A DNA stretch of 64,000 nucleotides from Paenibacillus sp. FSL R7-0345. GTDB taxonomy: Bacteria > Bacillota > Bacilli > Paenibacillales > Paenibacillaceae. A model generated the notes under the pieces. That model was not told the DNA's origin and made no database searches. It was given only the letters and a program-made list of their open reading frames with translations. The translations under genes and the position numbers were made by a program. Shown here in pieces: positions 8,215 to 16,117 of the stretch (positions are counted from its first letter, which is position 1; each line of letters starts with the position of its first letter). Location of the stretch: contig NZ_CP152002.1 in the NCBI RefSeq assembly GCF_038595055.1, forward strand, positions 2,152,501 through 2,216,500, given 5' to 3'.

Positions 8215-8531
8215 AAGCTATAGGAAACATTTTTTTTGGGAAAAAATACGGGAAAAGTGGCGGAGGGGAATTTTGGAACTGTAGGAGCGTTAGCGACCGC
8301 CTTTGTCTGCGGATTTCAACCGCGAACAGCGGTACAATTAAAGAAATCTGCAGACAACAGCGGCCGGAAGTCCAAATATTCTCTGGAGCCACGGCGAAGC
8401 CCAAATTTAAGTCTCAGGTTTAATCTATATGCGAGCTTAAGATTTTCGTAAGAAACAGGTAATAAAAAAGAAAATTCCGCCCTGTAATATATAAATCAAG
8501 GAAGACAACGAAGCCAAAGGGGATAACGGAA
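8215..8531. other. Intergenic region holding a dispersed repeat
   Basis: No gene is seen; small frames here lack ribosome binding sites. The region holds a Paenibacillus-type repeat with a long inverted pair (8276-8405) and then AT-rich DNA leading to the ABC transporter start, whose GGGGATAA ribosome binding site is at about 8519-8526. Confidence 0.6.
8276..8405. repeat. Dispersed intergenic repeat with 13-bp inverted arms
   Basis: GTCTGCGGATTTC (8305-8317) and GAAATCTGCAGAC (8343-8355) are inverted repeats with one mismatch around a 25-base loop. The right flank contains GCGGCCGGAAGTCCAAA (8360-8376), which recurs exactly on the other strand at 18535-18551. It looks like a REP-like extragenic element. 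Confidence 0.75.
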
Positions 8532-9449
8532 ATGACAACGATACTGCGGACATGGAATTTAACCAAGGTCTATCAGGGCAAAGAAGCTGTGAACAACGTG
8601 AACATGAATATTAAGCAGGGTGAGATTTACGGTTTTCTGGGACCGAACGGGGCCGGTAAGACAACCGTGATGAAAATGATCACCAATCTGGTGAAGCCTA
8701 CTGCCGGGGAGATCGAATTTTTTGGCGAAAAGATGACGTCCCGCTCTTACGAGATGCTCAAACGCATGGGCTGCATTATCGAGAATCCGGCGTTTTATGA
8801 CAAGCTGACCGCCCGGGAGAATCTGGAGCTGCACGGGGAGTACATGGGCTACTATGACCCGAAAGCGCTGAAGCAAGCATTGGAGCTGGTGAACCTTACC
8901 GGGACAGACAAGAAGCCGGTCAAGCAGTTTTCGATGGGGATGAAGCAGCGGCTGGGCATTGCCAGAGCAGTGATGACCAAGCCGGAGCTGCTGATTCTGG
9001 ATGAGCCGATCAACGGGCTGGACCCGCTGGGCATCAAGGAGCTGCGTGAGGTGTTCCGCATGCTGAGCCGTGAATACGGGATGACGCTGCTGATCTCCAG
9101 CCATATCCTCGGAGAGGTGGAGCAGATAGCCGATACGATCGGTGTCATCAAGGACGGGGTTCTGCTGGAGGAGGTCACAATGAATGAGATCCGCAGACGG
9201 GATACGGACTATATCGAGCTGATTACGGATAACAGCAGCAAAGCGGTATTCACGCTGACTAATAAGCTTGGACTGAGCAACTTTAAAGTGATCGGTACGC
9301 GGACCGTCCGGATTTATGACCAAATCTCACAGCTGGAGCTGAGCAAAGCGCTGGCAGCAGCAGATGTGGAGCTGGAGAGCCTGAACCGGAAGCAGCATTC
9401 GCTGGAAGATTATTTTGTCGAACTGATGGGGGGTGAAGTCATTGCTTAA
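8532..9449 (+). CDS. ABC transporter ATP-binding protein, BcrA-like
   Basis: 305 residues. Walker A GPNGAGKTT at about 37-45, the signature QFSMGMKQRLGIARA, Walker B LLILDEPINGLDP and the switch region LISSHILGEVEQ are all present. A C-terminal extension of about 80 residues after the nucleotide-binding domain is usual in BcrA/drug-exporter subfamilies. It should energise the six-segment permease encoded immediately downstream and overlapping it. Function by family: export of, or resistance to, peptide antibiotics or other envelope-active molecules. The adjacent two-component system supports inducible expression; the substrate is unknown. Confidence 0.9.
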   Translation: MTTILRTWNLTKVYQGKEAVNNVNMNIKQGEIYGFLGPNGAGKTTVMKMITNLVKPTAGEIEFFGEKMTSRSYEMLKRMGCIIENPAFYDKLTARENLELHGEYMGYYDPKALKQALELVNLTGTDKKPVKQFSMGMKQRLGIARAVMTKPELLILDEPINGLDPLGIKELREVFRMLSREYGMTLLISSHILGEVEQIADTIGVIKDGVLLEEVTMNEIRRRDTDYIELITDNSSKAVFTLTNKLGLSNFKVIGTRTVRIYDQISQLELSKALAAADVELESLNRKQHSLEDYFVELMGGEVIA

Positions 9450-10131
9450 GCTGATTAGACTTGAATTGCGCAAGAATAGAATCAGTTTGTTTAAAGGATC
9501 TCTGATAGCAGTCTTGGCTATTATCCTGTTCATGCTGCTGGTCGTATTCACAGAAATGGATGATCAGGGTGACTTCGCTACCTATGCCAATGTTTTTGAC
9601 AGTGTGCATATCTTTGTAAAAGTAGTGTTTATGGTCTTCGGGTCTGTCCTGATCAGCAAGCTGGTTATTGATGAATATAAAAATAACACCATTGACCTGC
9701 TATTCATGTACCCGATCCCCCGCAAAAAGCTGATGGCAGCTAAGCTGCTGATTGTCTCCTTGTTTATGCTGGTTACGATTTTTGTATCCAATGTGGTGGT
9801 GGGTGCGGCGATGGCCGGCTTCAATCATTACTTTGTTAATGCCATCTCCGGTGAGCTGACGCCCGGGCTGATCGGTGAACAGCTTACGATATCTGCTGCA
9901 GATGCATTGTACTCGGCAGGGATCGGACTGATACCGCTGTTCTTCGGAATGCGCAAAAAATCAGTTCCGGTCACGATCGTTTCAGGTGTGCTGATTTCTG
10001 GTGTTCTGTCATCCAATTTTGGCAGCTTCCAGCTGGGAAGTCAGGTAGGAGTATCCTTAGTTCTCGGACTTACAGGTGTGGTTGTTGCCTATCTTTCGAT
10101 CCGCAACATAGAGACGCAGGACGTAGCATAA
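9442..10131 (+). CDS. ABC-2 type transporter permease
   Basis: About 229 residues with six predicted membrane segments (near SLIAVLAIILFMLLVVF, VVFMVFGSVLISKLVI, LLIVSLFMLVTIFVSNVVVG, a segment near ALYSAGIGLIPLFFG, VTIVSGVLISGVLSS and VSLVLGLTGVVVAYLSI). The motif NTIDLLFMYPIPRKKLMAAKL is typical of ABC-2 permeases. I chose TTG at 9442 because GGGGGTG lies seven bases upstream and the codon overlaps the ATPase stop; an in-frame GTG at 9433 sits inside that ribosome binding site. It forms the membrane partner of the preceding ATPase. Followed by a terminator, so the ABC pair ends a transcription unit. Confidence 0.85.
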   Translation: MLKLIRLELRKNRISLFKGSLIAVLAIILFMLLVVFTEMDDQGDFATYANVFDSVHIFVKVVFMVFGSVLISKLVIDEYKNNTIDLLFMYPIPRKKLMAAKLLIVSLFMLVTIFVSNVVVGAAMAGFNHYFVNAISGELTPGLIGEQLTISAADALYSAGIGLIPLFFGMRKKSVPVTIVSGVLISGVLSSNFGSFQLGSQVGVSLVLGLTGVVVAYLSIRNIETQDVA

Positions 10132-10161
10132 CCAGATATCCGGATTATAAAAAAAGGTGAT

Positions 10162-10210
10162 AAAACCGCTTGGCACCGCTGTTTTTCTGGCGACCGCCAG
10201 CGGTTTTTTT
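10162..10210 (+). terminator. Rho-independent terminator after ABC permease
   Basis: AAAACCGCTTGGC pairs with GCCAGCGGTTTT (one bulge), followed by seven T. Confidence 0.85.
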
Positions 10211-10309
10211 GCTATAATAGAGTTTAATTCAGGAATTTCTACATAAATAGAGAATTTCCGCAAATGCGGGATCAGAGTAGCAGGTTCAGAGCAGCGGAGG
10301 AGGTGGGTA

Positions 10310-11908
10310 ATGCTTAAAGACTGGGCTGCCATTCTGGGCAGGGTGCTTTCTGAGGAAGGTGCTTTTAAATCGTTATATGATCATCATCCGGACTTGATCA
10401 TTGTGCTCGACAGACAGGGAAGATACGTGGACAGTAACCGTGCTTTCAGCTCGGTTGCTCCGTGCGTTCCAGCGTATCGGCCTGCAGTCACAGAAACAGT
10501 CCTGACTCCAGGGAAAACACATTTTGCAGCGGCCCTGGAAGGGCTGACCACCAGCTTTGAGCTTGTGGAGGAAGGCAGCGGCGGCATATCTGCCCCTCCG
10601 GTCATAACTTATGCTCCTGTTAAGACGAATGAGGGGATTGCCGGTGTATTTGCCATTATTCGTCATGATGTGAATACCCTGCTCCCGGTAGCGCTGATGG
10701 AATGGTTCAGCCAGCTCCTGGCAGCCGAAACGGAAGAAGAGCCTGGCGGGCAGGAGGAGGAGCTGCAGTCGTTAATGCTCGAAATGGCTGAGGATAAGCG
10801 GCTTAGCCTGATTCTGAATTCGGTCTCGGCCGGAATCTTCGGGCTGGACAGGGATGGCCGGACCATCTTTATCAACCGTGAAGGCGCGGATATGCTGGGC
10901 TACCATCCGTCCGAGCTGGCAGGGGTATATCTGATGGATCAGATTCAGCATGCATATAGCAGCGGATCAGCCCATTCGCCGCTGGAGTGTCCGATCCGCC
11001 ATACCCTGGAAGACGGGCTGATCCGCAGTAGCCTGGACCAGATATTCTGGCGCAAGGACGGCACGAGCTTTTTTGTAAGCTACCGGATAGCACCGCTGCT
11101 CGATAAAGGCATTATCTGCGGTGTGGTAGTCTCCTTCTCCGACATTACCAATGAACGTGAAATCCGGCGGGCCAAGGAATCTGCTGAGCAGGCGGCTCAG
11201 GCGAAGTCGGATTTCCTGGCGATGATGAGCCACGAAATCCGTACACCGATGAACGGAATGATCGGCATGGCCGATCTGCTGCTGGAAACGGAGCTCGAAG
11301 AGGAGCAGCGCAGCTATGCCGAGATTTTGCGCAGCAGCAGCTACAGCCTGCTGCAGATTTTAAATGACATCCTGGATTTCAGCAAGATGGAAGCCGGTAA
11401 AATGCAGCTGCAGTCCGAGACCTTTGAGCTGCGCGAGATGATTGAGAGCATTATCGATCTGTTCACGCCTAAGGCGGAGGAGAAGCAGCTCGCCCTGCGG
11501 TGGTGGGCGGACACCAGCGTTCCGGAAGCAGTAACCACCGATCCCAGCCGTCTGCGGCAGATCATCGTGAATCTGGTCGGCAATGCGCTGAAATTTACCG
11601 AACGGGGAAGTGTAACCTTATCGGTGAAGAATATTCCGCTGCCGGGATCGCCGGATTATCTGCTGGAATTCTCGGTCCGCGATACTGGCGTTGGTATTGC
11701 CGACAGCAAGCTGAACCTGCTGTTCCAGTCCTTCTCCCAGCTGCATCCGCTCATAAACCGCAAGTACGGCGGTACAGGCCTGGGCCTGGCCATCTGCAAG
11801 CAGCTGGTGGAGCTGATGGGCGGAACGATTTTTGTGGAGAGTGAGGAAGGCCGCGGCTCGATCTTCCGGTTCATGCTTCCGTTTGTGAAGGAAGCGGTAG
11901 AGGCTTAA
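10310..11908 (+). CDS. Soluble PAS-domain histidine kinase
   Basis: 532 residues, no membrane segment. A first PAS-like region ([19 protein letters not shown]) is at about 20-110 and a second PAS/PAC at about 165-285 ([32 protein letters not shown]). A coiled linker leads to HisKA with His308 in [15 protein letters not shown], then HATPase with [21 protein letters not shown] and [13 protein letters not shown]. The HisKA type is that of hybrid kinases, but no receiver domain follows, so a separate response regulator is expected elsewhere. ATG start with GGAGGAGG upstream. It is monocistronic, framed by terminators at 10162-10210 and 11973-12015. The signal is unknown; soluble PAS kinases commonly sense redox, metabolites or sporulation cues. 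Confidence 0.9.
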   Translation: MLKDWAAILGRVLSEEGAFKSLYDHHPDLIIVLDRQGRYVDSNRAFSSVAPCVPAYRPAVTETVLTPGKTHFAAALEGLTTSFELVEEGSGGISAPPVITYAPVKTNEGIAGVFAIIRHDVNTLLPVALMEWFSQLLAAETEEEPGGQEEELQSLMLEMAEDKRLSLILNSVSAGIFGLDRDGRTIFINREGADMLGYHPSELAGVYLMDQIQHAYSSGSAHSPLECPIRHTLEDGLIRSSLDQIFWRKDGTSFFVSYRIAPLLDKGIICGVVVSFSDITNEREIRRAKESAEQAAQAKSDFLAMMSHEIRTPMNGMIGMADLLLETELEEEQRSYAEILRSSSYSLLQILNDILDFSKMEAGKMQLQSETFELREMIESIIDLFTPKAEEKQLALRWWADTSVPEAVTTDPSRLRQIIVNLVGNALKFTERGSVTLSVKNIPLPGSPDYLLEFSVRDTGVGIADSKLNLLFQSFSQLHPLINRKYGGTGLGLAICKQLVELMGGTIFVESEEGRGSIFRFMLPFVKEAVEA

Positions 11909-11972
11909 CAGGTGGCTGCGCGGCGGCACCAGTAAGAGGTCTTTGCCCGCACTGCTGCTATTATTAATACAA

Positions 11973-12015
11973 AAGCCAGCCAGCCCCGTTGCTCCGGAGT
12001 CAGGCTGGCTTATTT
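11973..12015 (+). terminator. Terminator after PAS kinase
   Basis: AAGCCAGCC pairs with GGCTGGCTT around a GC-rich loop; short T-rich tail. Confidence 0.75.
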
Positions 12016-12052
12016 GTTGGTTGCATTTCAGTTGCAGAGGGTGCTCAACAGA

Positions 12053-12239
12053 CTAAGTGGAATTATGACACCTATTTTCCGCCAGAACAGCGGCTTCAGA
12101 ACTTTAGTTGGATAAACGCTACTTCATTTCAGTGATTTCATCGCTGGAAGGCTGTTGAACCTATATTAGATGTTGTTTTTCCAACTAATCATTGTAAAAG
12201 TTGAAATTAGACGGAATTAAGTGGCGAAAATCCAATTAA
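12053..12239. repeat. 187-bp four-module inverted element, copy 1
   Basis: Four related 25-bp modules start at 12053 (+), 12104 (+), 12164 (-) and 12215 (-). Typical module ends are CTAAGTGG or TTAGTTGG on one side and ACTTAATT on the other. The order +,+,-,- lets the whole unit fold on itself. Copy 2 at 29262-29448 has the same length, order and 51/60/51 spacing. Confidence 0.85.
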
Positions 12240-12331
12240 ATCTTAAGAGGTTATCCTTGGGCAGGTTTTAGCGTTAATTACGCTAATGCGTAAGCCCCTA
12301 ACCCGTAAGCAGGCAGGTTGCCCCACCACTC

Positions 12332-13177
12332 CTAACGCATATACATCAGGCCGACGGTAGCCGGTCCGCAGTGGCTGCCGATCACACAGCCAGCGTTGAT
12401 AACGGCGATTTCCTTGACCTTGGTCTGCTCGCGCAGCGCCTTCTCCAGGAACCTTGCGTCCTCTTCGGCCAGCGTGTGCGCAACGATCAGCAGCTCCTGG
12501 TCGATCTCGTCCACATTAGCAAGCGCGTTCTGGAGCATTTGCTCCACGGCTTTTTCTTTTTTGCCGCGGACTTTGCTGACAGGCACGATGGCGCCGTCAA
12601 CCAACCGCAGAACGGGGCGGATCTTCAGCAGGCTGCCGATAAAGTTCTGCATTCCCGAGCAACGGCCGCCCATATATAAGTAGTCAAGGGTATCAACGAC
12701 AAATTCGGTCTCCACCCGGCTGCGTGACTGCTCCAGCATAGCGGCGATTTCCGCACTGCTGTGGCCTTTGGCGGCAGCACGTGCAGCCTTCATAACCAGC
12801 AGTGCGATCCCTCCGCACAAGGTTTCAGAGTCAACAACCCGGACACGTCCTTCCGGGAATTCACCTGCAGCCAGCAGGGCATTCTGGTATGTAGAGGATA
12901 GGGCAGACGACAGGCTGATGTAGACCACATCTCCGCCGCTTGCGATAACAGGCTCAAAAGCCGCGATGAAGTCAGCTGGTGACGGGGCAGCCGTCTTAGG
13001 CAAGGCTCCGTTAGCCGCTACTCTGCGGTAGACTTCCTCCGGTGTAATGTCTACACCGTCTTTGTATGTACCGTCCTGAAAGACCACGTACAGCGGAACG
13101 ATGCCGATATCATACGTTTGCTTCCAGCCTTGCGGCAAATCGGAAGTGCTGTCTGAAAAGATTTTTACAATAGACAT
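12332..13177 (-). CDS. DegV family fatty-acid-binding protein
   Basis: 281 residues from ATG at 13177, which follows GAAGGAGAA by six bases; an upstream in-frame start lacks a site. DegV motifs are present: IFSDSTSDLP at the start, KTAAPSPADF, ISLSSALSSTYQNA, VVDSETLCGGIALLV, YLYMGGRCSG and the C-terminal INAGCVIGSHCGPATVGLMY. DegV/FakB proteins bind a fatty acid and, with the kinase FakA, feed exogenous fatty acids into phospholipids; some members have unknown ligands. No fakA is nearby. It is convergent with the PAS kinase gene and its own transcription starts in the 13178-13298 gap. Confidence 0.92.
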   Translation of the reverse strand: MSIVKIFSDSTSDLPQGWKQTYDIGIVPLYVVFQDGTYKDGVDITPEEVYRRVAANGALPKTAAPSPADFIAAFEPVIASGGDVVYISLSSALSSTYQNALLAAGEFPEGRVRVVDSETLCGGIALLVMKAARAAAKGHSSAEIAAMLEQSRSRVETEFVVDTLDYLYMGGRCSGMQNFIGSLLKIRPVLRLVDGAIVPVSKVRGKKEKAVEQMLQNALANVDEIDQELLIVAHTLAEEDARFLEKALREQTKVKEIAVINAGCVIGSHCGPATVGLMYMR

Positions 13178-13298
13178 GAAATTCTCCTTCACCGAATCTG
13201 AGTCTCGGATCACAGTTATAAGTTACAAAAATACCATATAATCTGTCTATTATACCAAGCCCTTGCCGAATCTCAAAACAAAAATCACCGGCTGATAG

Positions 13299-13328
13299 AA
13301 AAAAAGACCATCCCCATAGGATAGTCTT
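13299..13328 (-). terminator. Terminator after AraC gene
   Basis: On the minus strand GACTATCC pairs with GGATGGTC, followed by seven T. It lies just past the araC-type gene end. Confidence 0.8.
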
Positions 13329-13366
13329 TACTGTTTCCTGCTTCATGCAGTATGAAGGGGCATAGC

Positions 13367-14254
13367 TTATTTTTTTACAACCGGAATCCAAACCTCGCAG
13401 ACATAATCCTCCGCTGAAGTATCTCCGGGAGGGTACAGCTCGATTTCCGGTCCGCCGGCATGCTCGTAGCCTGTTCCCGGGAACCATTCCTGATAAATCC
13501 GCTGCCAGACAGCCTGAAGCGTATGAGGCAATGGTCCTTTGGAAGTGAATACCGCCCAGCTGGCAGCCGGAACGATGCCTTTCTCATAGCCATGGGGATC
13601 GGCAGCTTCCTCTGCCTGGACCCCGACCCAATAGGACAGCAGATCTTTTTCCATGTCCATGCTCATACAGATGCCAAGCCACGCCTCCTCTGAAGCAAGC
13701 CCGATCAGCTCATCCGAGGTGCCGCCCTCGTTGCATTCCTTCCAAAACTGGGGGATTCTGCGGAAATTCTCCCCGTCCTTGCAGGTAACCTGTATTGATT
13801 TGCCGATTACATTAAAAGCAGGCTTTTCCACGATCTTGTATTCCATTTCCTGATCTCCCTTCAATGATAGGTGGAAAGAGAGGCGGGGGAATGCTTTAAG
13901 CTGGACCCCGGGTTCACGCGCCGCCGAGGGAGTAAGCCCATGGGCTTTGCGGAACGCCTTGGCAAAGGATTCCGGTGAGTCATAGCCGTATTTCAGCGCT
14001 ACATCCAGCACTCTGACTCTGGAGCTTGCGAGCTCCTGGGCGGCCAGTGTCAGCCTGCGCTTACGGATATAGTCTGCCACCGTGAAGCCGGTCAGCATAC
14101 TGAACATGCGCTGAAAGTGAAACGGAGACACATGCACGATTTTCGCCACATCCTCAATGCGCAGCGGTTCGGTCATTTTGTTCTCCATATAATCCATTGC
14201 TTCCTTCATCCGGACCAGCCATTCCACGTGTACGCCATCTCCCTTTGAGTTCAT
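13367..14254 (-). CDS. AraC family regulator with GyrI-like effector domain
   Basis: 295 residues. The N-terminal DNA-binding region (about 15-115) has two helix-turn-helix motifs: LRIEDVAKIVHVSPFHFQRM and VLDVALKYGYDSPESFAKAF with GLTPSAAR. A Bacterial-effector-binding (GyrI/Rob-type) domain follows from about 135 to the end (YKIVEKPAFNVIGKSI, IPQFWKECN, YEHAGGPEIELYPPGD, EVWIPV). This order is found in Rob/SoxS-like multidrug or stress regulators. The start is uncertain: ATG at 14254 has a poor site, while a GTG at 14227 has GGGAG eleven bases upstream. Target genes are not evident nearby. Three tandem TATAACG units lie in its upstream region (14320-14340). Confidence 0.88.
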   Translation of the reverse strand: MNSKGDGVHVEWLVRMKEAMDYMENKMTEPLRIEDVAKIVHVSPFHFQRMFSMLTGFTVADYIRKRRLTLAAQELASSRVRVLDVALKYGYDSPESFAKAFRKAHGLTPSAAREPGVQLKAFPRLSFHLSLKGDQEMEYKIVEKPAFNVIGKSIQVTCKDGENFRRIPQFWKECNEGGTSDELIGLASEEAWLGICMSMDMEKDLLSYWVGVQAEEAADPHGYEKGIVPAASWAVFTSKGPLPHTLQAVWQRIYQEWFPGTGYEHAGGPEIELYPPGDTSAEDYVCEVWIPVVKK

Positions 14255-14319
14255 CCTATCATGGCCAGAGGAACCAGTCCTGTTATTCTCTGCTCATTAA
14301 TGACAGGTTTTCTTCAAAG

Positions 14320-14340
14320 TATAACGTATAACGTATAACG
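14320..14340. repeat. Three tandem TATAACG heptamers
   Basis: TATAACG occurs three times head to tail between the oligo-1,6-glucosidase end and the araC-type start. The same heptamer is one half-site in the PadR dyad array at 41550-41568. Confidence 0.7.
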
Positions 14341-14350
14341 GATACAGCTG

Positions 14351-16039
14351 TCAGTTCCCCAGCCGGTACACTCTGGCTTCATAAGGACGCAGCGTGTTAC
14401 GTACATCTGCTGCGGGCTCGTCCGGGTAATTGCTGATGATCGTTTCATGCACTGCGGCAAGCACATCCGGAAGCTGAACCGTCTGCGGTGCATCGCTGAA
14501 GTTGAGCAGCACAAGCCATTTTTCATCATCCAGTATCCGTGTGTAGGCGTAGATATAGTCGTCCTCCGGCAGCAGCAGCTCGTACTCGCCATAAGTCATG
14601 ATAAGGTGCTTTTTGCGCAGGGCAATCAGCTTCTGGTAGTAATAAAAGACGGAATCAGAGTCGGCCAAGGCCTGCTCCACATTGATTTCCTTGTAATTCG
14701 GATTCACCTTCAGCCAGGGTGTACCTTCTGTAAAACCGGCGTTTGCCGTGTCGTTCCACTGCATTGGAGTGCGGGCATTATCCCGGCCTTTGGTATGGAT
14801 AGCTTGCAGAATCATATCGTGATCCCCGCCGCCCTCCGTTACCTTTTCCCGGTACATGTTCAAAATCTCGATATCCTTATAGTCTTCCAGCACAGGGAAT
14901 TTGACATTGGTCATGCCGATTTCTTCACCCTGATAAATATAAGGTGTGCCCTTCAGGGTATGCAGCAGGGTAGCGAGCATTTTGGCCGACTGGACGCGGT
15001 ATTCACCGTCATGCCCAAAGCGCGAGACCATCCGGGGCTGATCATGATTGTTCAGATACAGGCTGTTCCAGCCCTGCTCAGCAAGTCCAACCTGCCATTT
15101 ATGCAAAATATCGCGCAGCCCCTTCAGGCTCCACGGGATGACCTCCCATTTACCGCCGGGGCCGGAATCGATGTCCATATGCTCGAACTGGAACACCATC
15201 TGCAGCTCCTTGCGGTCCTCTGCCGTATAGAGAATTGCATCCTCTACACTGGCACCGGGAGTTTCTCCGACGGTCATCACATCGTATTTGGAGAGCACCT
15301 CACGGTTCATCTCCTGCAGATATTCATGGACCCGCGGGCCGTTCATATAAAATTCTCCGCCGCCGGCAAGTCTGCCGGGCTCCAGATCGTCGCGTTTGAC
15401 TGAAGGCAGGCCGTCTACTTTGGAGATCATGTTGATGACATCCATCCGCAGGCCGTCCACACCCTTGTCCAGCCAGAAGGTCATCATCTTGTAGAGCGCC
15501 TCGCGCAGCTTGGGGTTCTCCCAGTTAAGATCCGGCTGCTTGCGCGAGAACAGGTGCAGGTAGTATTCACCGGTCTGTTCATCCTTCTCCCAGGCCGGGC
15601 CGCTGAAGATCGAGCTCCAGTTGTTCGGCAGCTCACCATCCGGGCCGCCCGGTCGCCAGATATAGTAATCCCGGTATGGATTATCCTTGGAGGAGCGCGA
15701 TTCGGCGAACCAGGCATGCTCATCAGAGGAATGGTTGATGACAAGGTCCATCATTAGCTTGATGCCGCGTTCATGCAGCCCGGCGAGCAGCTCTTCCCAG
15801 TCCTGCAATGTGCCGAATTCATCCATAATGTCCTCGTAATCGCTGATGTCATACCCGTTGTCGTCGTTCGGCGACTTATAGACCGGCGATAGCCAGACTA
15901 CATCTATGCCAAGCTTTTTCAGGTAATCCAGTCTTGAAATGATTCCACGCAGGTCGCCGATCCCGTCCCCGTTGCTGTCCTGGAAGCTCCGCGGGTAGAT
16001 CTGGTAGACGACGGCTTCTTTCCAAAAGGCTCTGTTCAT
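14351..16039 (-). CDS. malL: Oligo-1,6-glucosidase / alpha-glucosidase (GH13_31)
   Basis: 562 residues from ATG at 16039 with AAAGGAG upstream; no signal peptide, so cytoplasmic. GH13 regions: I DLVINHSSDEH, II GLRMDVINMISK with nucleophile Asp200, III VGETPG with acid/base Glu259, IV NNHDQPR with Asp333. The C-terminal beta domain ends ARVYRLGN. Val just after the nucleophile is the residue linked to alpha-1,6 preference in oligo-1,6-glucosidases (Thr in strict maltases), so isomalto-oligosaccharides and branched or short maltodextrins are likely substrates. Downstream of maltose phosphorylase and beta-phosphoglucomutase genes on the same strand, with a hairpin between; it completes intracellular maltodextrin breakdown. 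Confidence 0.93.
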   Translation of the reverse strand: MNRAFWKEAVVYQIYPRSFQDSNGDGIGDLRGIISRLDYLKKLGIDVVWLSPVYKSPNDDNGYDISDYEDIMDEFGTLQDWEELLAGLHERGIKLMMDLVINHSSDEHAWFAESRSSKDNPYRDYYIWRPGGPDGELPNNWSSIFSGPAWEKDEQTGEYYLHLFSRKQPDLNWENPKLREALYKMMTFWLDKGVDGLRMDVINMISKVDGLPSVKRDDLEPGRLAGGGEFYMNGPRVHEYLQEMNREVLSKYDVMTVGETPGASVEDAILYTAEDRKELQMVFQFEHMDIDSGPGGKWEVIPWSLKGLRDILHKWQVGLAEQGWNSLYLNNHDQPRMVSRFGHDGEYRVQSAKMLATLLHTLKGTPYIYQGEEIGMTNVKFPVLEDYKDIEILNMYREKVTEGGGDHDMILQAIHTKGRDNARTPMQWNDTANAGFTEGTPWLKVNPNYKEINVEQALADSDSVFYYYQKLIALRKKHLIMTYGEYELLLPEDDYIYAYTRILDDEKWLVLLNFSDAPQTVQLPDVLAAVHETIISNYPDEPAADVRNTLRPYEARVYRLGN

Positions 16040-16076
16040 TTTAACGACTCCTTTATATGTTAAATTGTGTGCCCAT

Positions 16077-16108
16077 ATAAAAAGCCCCGTGGACCTAAGT
16101 CCCGGGGC
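16077..16108 (-). terminator. Hairpin between maltose phosphorylase and malL genes
   Basis: On the minus strand GCCCCGGGAC folds with GTCCACGGGGC, followed by TTTTTATAT. It ends the phosphorylase unit or lowers read-through into malL; the malL ribosome binding site lies about 30 bases on. Confidence 0.85.
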
Positions 16109-16117
16109 CGCCAAAAA

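Larger units (their letters stand above)
11909..12331. other. Convergent intergenic region with repeat element
   Basis: No gene is seen between the convergent PAS kinase and DegV genes. It holds a terminator (11973-12015) and the 187-bp four-module element (12053-12239). Confidence 0.7.

Noticed and set aside
8211..8451. Two short plus-strand frames (70 and 71 codons)
   Set aside because: They overlap the dispersed inverted repeat, differ in frame, and lack ribosome binding sites.
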